A stretch of 24,663 nt of DNA from Chara braunii. Lineage: Eukaryota; Streptophyta; Charophyceae; Charales; Characeae. Every line of letters begins with the position of its first letter. The stretch's first letter is position 1. Made by a program: the position numbers and the translations under genes. Of the stretch, positions 20,096 through 24,663 are shown piece after piece. The notes below the pieces were generated by a model. That model was not told where the DNA came from. It saw only the letters and a program-made list of their open reading frames with translations, and made no database searches. Where the stretch lies: contig BFEA01000586.1 of NCBI GenBank assembly GCA_003427395.1, positions 520,964 to 545,626 of the forward strand, in the 5' to 3' direction.

Positions 20096-20142
20096 ATACC
20101 TGCCGTCGCTGCACTTACTGTAGAACCTGTTACACTAGCTGC

Positions 20143-20413
20143 ACTCTCGAAACCCCGGGCATCGTCGGACTTGACAGAAGACATGTACCGCTACGCTACG
20201 GAACAACGCCAGGCTGGTCTGGCCGCCGGGACAGGAGGTCCACTCTCGAAAAAACGAGCGGGTCGGCGGGCAACTCCCGAATTCTTGTTTTGCAGGCGGG
20301 CAACTCTCGACGTTTCGAGAGTGGTGTTATAGCGTGCCTTCTGACAACTCTCGATTGGGTTTCGAGAGTAAGTGCGGCGATGTCCCACTCTCGAAAATTC
20401 GAGAGTCGAGAGT
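20143..20413. repeat. ACTCTCGA inverted-repeat array with three hairpins
   Basis: ACTCTCGA occurs at 20143, 20242, 20303, 20347 and 20387, with a one-base variant at 20273. Its reverse complement TCGAGAGT occurs at 20315, 20362, 20399 and 20406. They form three consecutive hairpins (20303-20322, 20347-20369, 20387-20406) with the same 8-base stem and different loops, starting 44 and 40 bases apart. The phrase GGCGGGCAACTC precedes two copies. The overlapping open frames on the - strand here (up to 20691) show no known domain. Confidence 0.9.
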
Positions 20414-20572
20414 AGTGCAGCGAGGCCCATTGCCAGGAAATGCGATCTCGCAGTGTGATTGGAGTCGAAGAGGACCCAAAATCCAGGCGGCGACAAACTT
20501 GGCTGTTGCAAAATGGGGAAGCAGTGTAACAGGGGTCCAGCCACTGTTTTCCCAAATCGGGCATCCCATTTT

Positions 20573-20650
20573 TCGAAGAAATAATAAGATCTTGGGTACA
20601 CAGTGTGAATGTCGAAGAAGTAATAAGATCTTGGGTACACAGTGTGAACG
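20573..20650. repeat. 39-bp tandem duplication
   Basis: Two adjacent 39-base units (20573-20611, 20612-20650) beginning TCGAAGAA and containing GATCTTGGGTACACAGTGTG. They differ at two positions, both transitions, so the duplication is fairly recent. Confidence 0.93.
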
Positions 20651-20678
20651 TGCCCTGAGTCGGTTGACCCGGGGCCGA

Positions 20679-20715
20679 GTCCCACATGCACCGTTGAACT
20701 AGCTCAACGCAACGG
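20679..20715. repeat. Half copy of the foldback family
   Basis: GAGTCCCACATGCACCGTTGA followed by ACTAGCTCAACG resembles the left arm of hairpin 2 (AAGTCCCACTAGCACCGTTGA...CTCAACG). The matching right arm is absent. A small internal stem remains, CCGTTG (20691-20696) with CAACGG (20710-20715). Confidence 0.7.
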
Positions 20716-21945
20716 TTTTTGCAACTTAAAAACTCAAAACAAAGTCAGAGAAGGAGAATAAAAAATGCGACTGAAAGCGTTTTTTTGGTCGGAGGATGCG
20801 CTGCGTTAGCGCCGTGCGGTAGTTGGCGCACTGTTTTCGGGCCCTAACACGCCTGGCAGTGCTTCGTCAGGCAGCACGTAGTCGTCTCGGCTGAGTGGGG
20901 CGGCGCGTCGAGCAGGAGTGGTCTTCATTATACGTGCCTCCCACCCTGCCAGGCCATCGGCTATGGTAGTTCGTAGCTGGTGAGAGACATGCCCCTTCAC
21001 AACCTCTTCCTTGAGTGGGGGAGGGAGAGCCTCTGCGCTCAGTGGAGGAGTATCCTGAGTAGCCCTGGTAAATGCCTACACGCCTATCATTCTACCTCTT
21101 CACCTACAAACTCAATGACACGACTTGACTGCTTTGGCAATTTCGGGAGGGCCTATACCGAAGTGACACGTGGATGCTGGGGAGTCTACAACGAAGTTAT
21201 ACCTGGATTTTGGAGAGCCACGGAGGAGACTAGTTCTGACTGTCCGGACTGTTGAGATGGCAGTAGCGTCTCTGCAAGCAGTGGGAGAGCTTCTATTGGC
21301 GGTGGGAGTGCCGTCGACAATATCAAGGACACAAGGGGATTCATTACACTGGGTTCAACTAACGAACAGCATCTGGCCATGTCTTCGGCTCAATGCATTA
21401 ACTATTTCCTGGAGAGGCTGGGGCAACATAGAATAATCGCGGCGGCATTGCTGTGGGAGTGGGAGGGCGTGCAGTAATGGCCGGACCACGTCGGCAACTC
21501 CAAGAATGGGAGTGCTAGCCTTTTCAAGTGAAAATTTTGGGGTCAGTTTCCTGGTCTTGTAAATTCATGGTTTCTAGTTCTTATGTTTGGCACTCGGCCC
21601 CTCTGTTGGTTAAAGTCGTAGAATTAGGGATACTAGCCCTTTGAAATGAGCTTCTATTCTTCCTTACGCCATATAGTTGCACGGTTGTCTGATATGGGTT
21701 GTGCCGACAGCCTCTTCTGCTCTGTTCTTGTCGGGCGGTGCTTGTAGTCGGGCTGCGCCAGCTGAAGGAATTAGGTTATAATCTGTGCTGAGGTACTCGA
21801 ATATAACTGCTAGATCGTCTTCCTACATCCTTAGTGCATTTACCTCATGTTCTGATTTCTCACTTAATTTGGTTCTCTTTGGCCACAGTGCCTGTGAACG
21901 GCTACAAACAAGGATGATTTTAGACTCATTTTATTAGGAAGGGTT
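20716..21945. other. No recognisable gene
   Basis: Only short open frames with no known motif. The phrase GTGGGAG or GGGAGTGGGAG recurs (near 21012, 21280, 21300, 21450), hinting at an old diverged repeat. There is no poly(A), RT motif or RNA gene. Confidence 0.5.
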
Positions 21946-21961
21946 TGACATTCTGCCTACC

Positions 21962-22425
21962 GAGACACACTGAAGTTAGATTTCTGGAAGTGTTTGCTCT
22001 TCAAGCGCAGGAAACAGTGATGCAGGGTCACCCATGCCTTGAGTGGCATGGGGAGTGTTCTGCGATCGACCTGTGGTCATCCTGGGAACTCCTGCTCACA
22101 TCTTCAGCACTTACATACTTATGGTAGAATCTGCGAAATCAAGATGTTGAAGGGATAAGACCTTAGCTGGGTACTTAAAGCCCTGAAGTCCTATGGGCGG
22201 CGGGGCCATCAGCGGGAGTGGGAGACTCACTAGTGGCAGTGGGGACGTTTCCCGGGCGCAAAGGGTAAAACAATTTCCAGCCATAACCGCGTTTGTAGAC
22301 ACAGCACGTTCACTTTCTAAGAGTGGCTGATCTCCAAGAGCAGGAACAGTGACACAAGGCCACCCATGCCTTGAGTGGTGAGGGGAGTGTCCTACGCTCG
22401 ACTTTGTGCCATTCTAGAAAATCCG
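21962..22425. repeat. Diverged direct duplication, ~130-bp units offset by ~332 bp
   Basis: Unit 1 (about 21962-22093) and unit 2 (about 22296-22425) share an identical 18-base stretch, CACCCATGCCTTGAGTGG (22029 and 22361). Similarity on both sides includes GAGACACA/TAGACACA, GCAGGAAACAGTGA/GCAGGAACAGTGA and GGGGAGTGTTCTGCGATCGAC/GGGGAGTGTCCTACGCTCGAC. Neither unit encodes a recognisable protein. Confidence 0.8.
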
Positions 22426-22944
22426 GCCCCTATCTTTCCCACTGGTATATTCTGTGGTCGTGGTTACCCATCTCGTCCTCTCCTTGAATTCCTTTGGACC
22501 CTCTATATGTGACCTTTCTCTGGCTGTTTTCAATCATCCATTTTTTAGTTGACAATATTAATGCGCCCGGTTTCAATATCTAGTTAGGACCTAAGAATTT
22601 AGCACTTATTTCCACATAATTGTAGAGTTCATTTGTATCTAAGAATTAGCACGATCATGAAGTAATTTTAAGGTTGATTTGTAAATTTTTGCGAATTTCC
22701 GCATTCCCGAGATTTGTGGTATATAGCTTATGGTTCTTTGCCAAATCAGTGTTTCAGTTTAAAAAACATGCCGGTGTTTTCCTGAGTAGCAAGGATACTG
22801 TACGGTCACAGATTTGCTTTGCAATTTTTCCCTTTTCTGGAGATTCCTCTAAGGGACACTGGACTCGGTTTCCAGGAGTCTCAGCTGAGTATTGACCTCA
22901 GCGAGTTTGTACCAGGTTGATATGTAGGGGTGTGTTCCCGGGCC
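22426..22944. other. No recognisable gene
   Basis: A/T-rich sequence without coding signal, RNA gene or clear repeat up to the poly(A) tract at 22945. Confidence 0.5.
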
Positions 22945-22967
22945 AAAAAAAAAAAAAAAAAAAAAAA
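22945..22967. repeat. Poly(A)23
   Basis: Homopolymer followed by GAGAGAG and a short T run. It forms the left border of the TCCGGA-rich island. Confidence 0.93.
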
Positions 22968-23015
22968 GAGAGAGTTTTTTTTCCATGGCTACCGTGGACC
23001 CGGACACTGGACCTA

Positions 23016-23105
23016 TCCGGACCCAGACAACCAGTCGGTCCGGATATGATCCGGACGTCCGGATTTCCGGACCGTCCGGACATGGTCCGGATCAGTCCGT
23101 CCGGA
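23016..23105. repeat. TCCGGA palindrome array, 8 copies in 90 bp
   Basis: TCCGGA starts at 23016, 23039, 23050, 23058, 23066, 23075, 23086 and 23100, at irregular spacing of 8-23 bases. Two more copies lie at 23405 and 23413. The array sits in a G/C-rich island between A23 (22945-22967) and A25 (23128-23152). Confidence 0.93.
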
Positions 23106-23127
23106 TCGGTCCGAATTGGAAGGGGGG

Positions 23128-23152
23128 AAAAAAAAAAAAAAAAAAAAAAAAA
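23128..23152. repeat. Poly(A)25
   Basis: Homopolymer preceded by G6. It forms the right border of the TCCGGA-rich island. Confidence 0.93.
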
Positions 23153-23509
23153 CTTGCAGGTCTCTTATGCAAGCTCAATGCAGTTTCATTGTGTAGCAGT
23201 GACTTAAGGGGATGTGTTCCACGAAGACATAGCGGTTGGCATATATGACAAGCATGAATGATCATTCCTTGACATGCACTGGACCCAAGGAACAGGTCTA
23301 GGGTGCCCCATTTTTTTTTTGAATTTTGGGGTTTTGGCCCCTTCCAGACAGGCCTCCTACGGTACGGCGTCCAGACACCGGACAGCAGACCGTCTGGACG
23401 CCTGTCCGGATGTCCGGATTGTAGCCATGTTTTTTTCCCCCATTTCCCAAAAAACAATGAATAACCAAGTGCTACTGAAATCTTTGTCCGTATTTTCTAA
23501 AAAGTAAAA

Positions 23510-23800
23510 GGGAAAATTTTCGGAATGCCCCTGAAGCTTGCGTATATTTGTGGCGTGCCCCTCTGACAACCGACTTCTGACGACAAATGATGTTTCCAGA
23601 AAACCCCTGGCGTCGTTTGGGCCTGAAAATGTTTCATATGCCCCTACCGGTACTAGTACCAAATTTTCAGTATGGCCCTACCGGATGGCCGTTGAGAACC
23701 AGCACAAAAGTTTCCCATATGCCCTTATTGGTACCGTCCATCTTTCCAGCGAGCCCCTGTGGCCGTTGTTGACACTCACAGTTTTTCCCCTGGCCCCGGG
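23510..23800. repeat. Irregular, diverged minisatellite (TTTC...ATGCCCCTACCGG)
   Basis: About seven diverged units with a T-rich start, a TATG or similar core, a CCCCT box and often CCGG: near 23516, 23593, 23630, 23664, 23710, 23741 and 23780. The best preserved are CATATGCCCCTACCGG, AGTATGGCCCTACCGG and CATATGCCCTTATTGG. Spacing is irregular (about 30-75 bases). Six-frame translation gives no known protein. Confidence 0.6.
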
Positions 23801-23842
23801 AGAGATGCTACCGGGGCATATCAGAAATTTGGCGATGAGCAA

Positions 23843-23844
<2 letters not shown>

Positions 23845-23876
<32 letters not shown>
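23845..23876. repeat. (AC)16 microsatellite
   Basis: Sixteen AC dinucleotides without interruption, followed by an A/T-rich CATA-type simple sequence to about 23910. Confidence 0.96.
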
Positions 23877-23879
<3 letters not shown>

Positions 23880-23910
23880 CACATATGCATACATACGCAT
23901 ATACATATAA

Positions 23911-24619
23911 ACCTGGTTTTTAGTTTGAATCCAGAACTACAATAATCATGTTTTCTGTGCTCCTTTGTTTTCTGAGTAAAGACTGCATGACTTAGCAAAA
24001 AATACCCTCGGGTGAATTAGGGCCCCATGGTAAAACAATAGTGGCTGTAGTATCATCCCCTCGAAGTATAGATACAATGATTAGCTTTACCATGAAAATT
24101 AGAGGCCACCATGCGAGCCAGGTCCTGCATATGATAATATGGTGACTTTCGGGGGCACTTGTACCAATGGTGCGCATCCCCCGTCCAAAGTTATGGGTTT
24201 CGGATTGAAAGGATAATGTTGGCAGCGCCTGTTTAGTAGCAAATTCTCTTTGGAGCCCCGCGGTGGAATAACCCCCCCCCCCCTGCCCGGGGGTCAGCAC
24301 TACCGTGAAACATGGAGGCTATTAGGAAGATTTTAAAAATCTTCGGAGCATGGACTATTTTGTGACTGGCTACACCGTCGGATCATACCTACCCCATTGT
24401 CAATCTTCAAATCCCGAGGTGGTGGGCTTTGAACTGACCGAACGAAGTAGCGTGTTTTTAGGCTACTTAATGCTTGCCGCCCTACTGTCAAAACCCTCTT
24501 CGGCGAAAGGAAGCGTCGCCTGTCCGATGGGATGAGCAGCTGGCGGGTCTCGGCTCTTCCGTGGATTCGCTGCACTGTGCTTGATTGGACTTTCGGCTTC
24601 TTCTTCGCGCGCCTCCCCT

Positions 24620-24624
<5 letters not shown>
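23911..24624. other. No recognisable gene; C12 run and a small palindrome
   Basis: Short open frames only. It contains a C12 run (24272-24283) and a palindrome near 24324-24342, GAAGATTTT-A-AAAATCTTC, with nine-base arms and no T-run typical of a terminator. No RT, tRNA or rRNA signal. Confidence 0.5.

Positions 24625-24663
<39 letters not shown>
24625..24663. repeat. (CT)n microsatellite
   Basis: An uninterrupted CT repeat from 24625 to the window edge, about 19 units here and probably continuing beyond. Confidence 0.96.

Noticed and set aside
20143-20413. CRISPR-like array
   Set aside because: The repeated unit is only 8 bases, occurs in both orientations and has irregular spacing, and the window is eukaryotic.
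20191-20691. Two overlapping - strand open frames of ~165 codons each
   Set aside because: Both depend on the repeats (ACTCTCGA hairpins and the 39-bp duplication), give unrelated proteins and show no domain. Open by chance.
23538-23945. A 135-codon + strand open frame ending in a His-Thr repeat
   Set aside because: The His-Thr part is the (AC)n microsatellite and the rest is the irregular minisatellite.
24324-24342. Terminator-like palindrome GAAGATTTT-A-AAAATCTTC
   Set aside because: A/T-rich stem with no T-run and no gene to end; bacterial terminators are not expected here.

Overview
This is a repeat-dominated stretch of a eukaryotic nuclear genome. I found no host gene, tRNA, rRNA, CRISPR array or bacterial operon that I can support. 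Four decayed non-LTR retrotransposons (LINEs) of plant type occupy most of bases 400-20100. They carry ORF1 with a CX2CX3GHX6C zinc knuckle, then an apurinic-type endonuclease (EN), a reverse transcriptase (RT) and a C-terminal CX2C...HX4C zinc-binding region. Poly(A) tracts, microsatellites and diverged duplications fit a large, repeat-rich streptophyte genome (land plant or charophyte alga such as Chara). That placement is inference with low confidence.

Layout. 1-400: (TG)n, (CAAT)n and a cluster of small inverted repeats. 400-4144: LINE A on the + strand, 5'-truncated and heavily decayed, ending in a 95-base poly(A). 4145-10965: LINE B on the - strand, meeting LINE A tail to tail; it has a near-complete ORF1 and a complete but broken ORF2. 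10966-12175: a poly(T) tract (in LINE B orientation) and about 1.2 kb upstream of LINE B with a diverged tandem duplication, possibly its 5' UTR or promoter. 12176-17717: LINE C on the - strand, a relative of LINE B, truncated inside ORF1, with ORF2 in a single frame broken by five stops. 17718-18350: small - strand retroposon pieces, one carrying two long foldback hairpins. 18386 to about 20095: LINE D on the - strand, only the C-terminal end of ORF2 plus its 3' UTR. 20143-20413: an array of ACTCTCGA/TCGAGAGT hairpins. 20414-24663: no recognisable gene; it holds diverged duplications, a TCCGGA array between two poly(A) tracts, an irregular repeat, (CA)n and (CT)n.

How the parts relate. In a live LINE of this kind, ORF1 protein binds the element RNA, EN nicks A/T-rich target DNA and RT copies the RNA from its 3' end. 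Here every ORF is interrupted, so none of the copies looks autonomous. LINE C, the small retroposons and LINE D lie head to tail in one orientation, each ending in a different A-rich tail, which suggests repeated insertion into earlier tails. LINE D and the hairpin-bearing retroposon share a 3' terminal sequence, suggesting a LINE and a non-autonomous partner. The most unusual protein observation is a domain at the ORF1 C-terminus, conserved between LINEs B and C, whose layout resembles a degenerate Nudix fold. The most unusual DNA observations are the foldback family (17795-18088, with a half copy near 20679) and the three-hairpin ACTCTCGA array.
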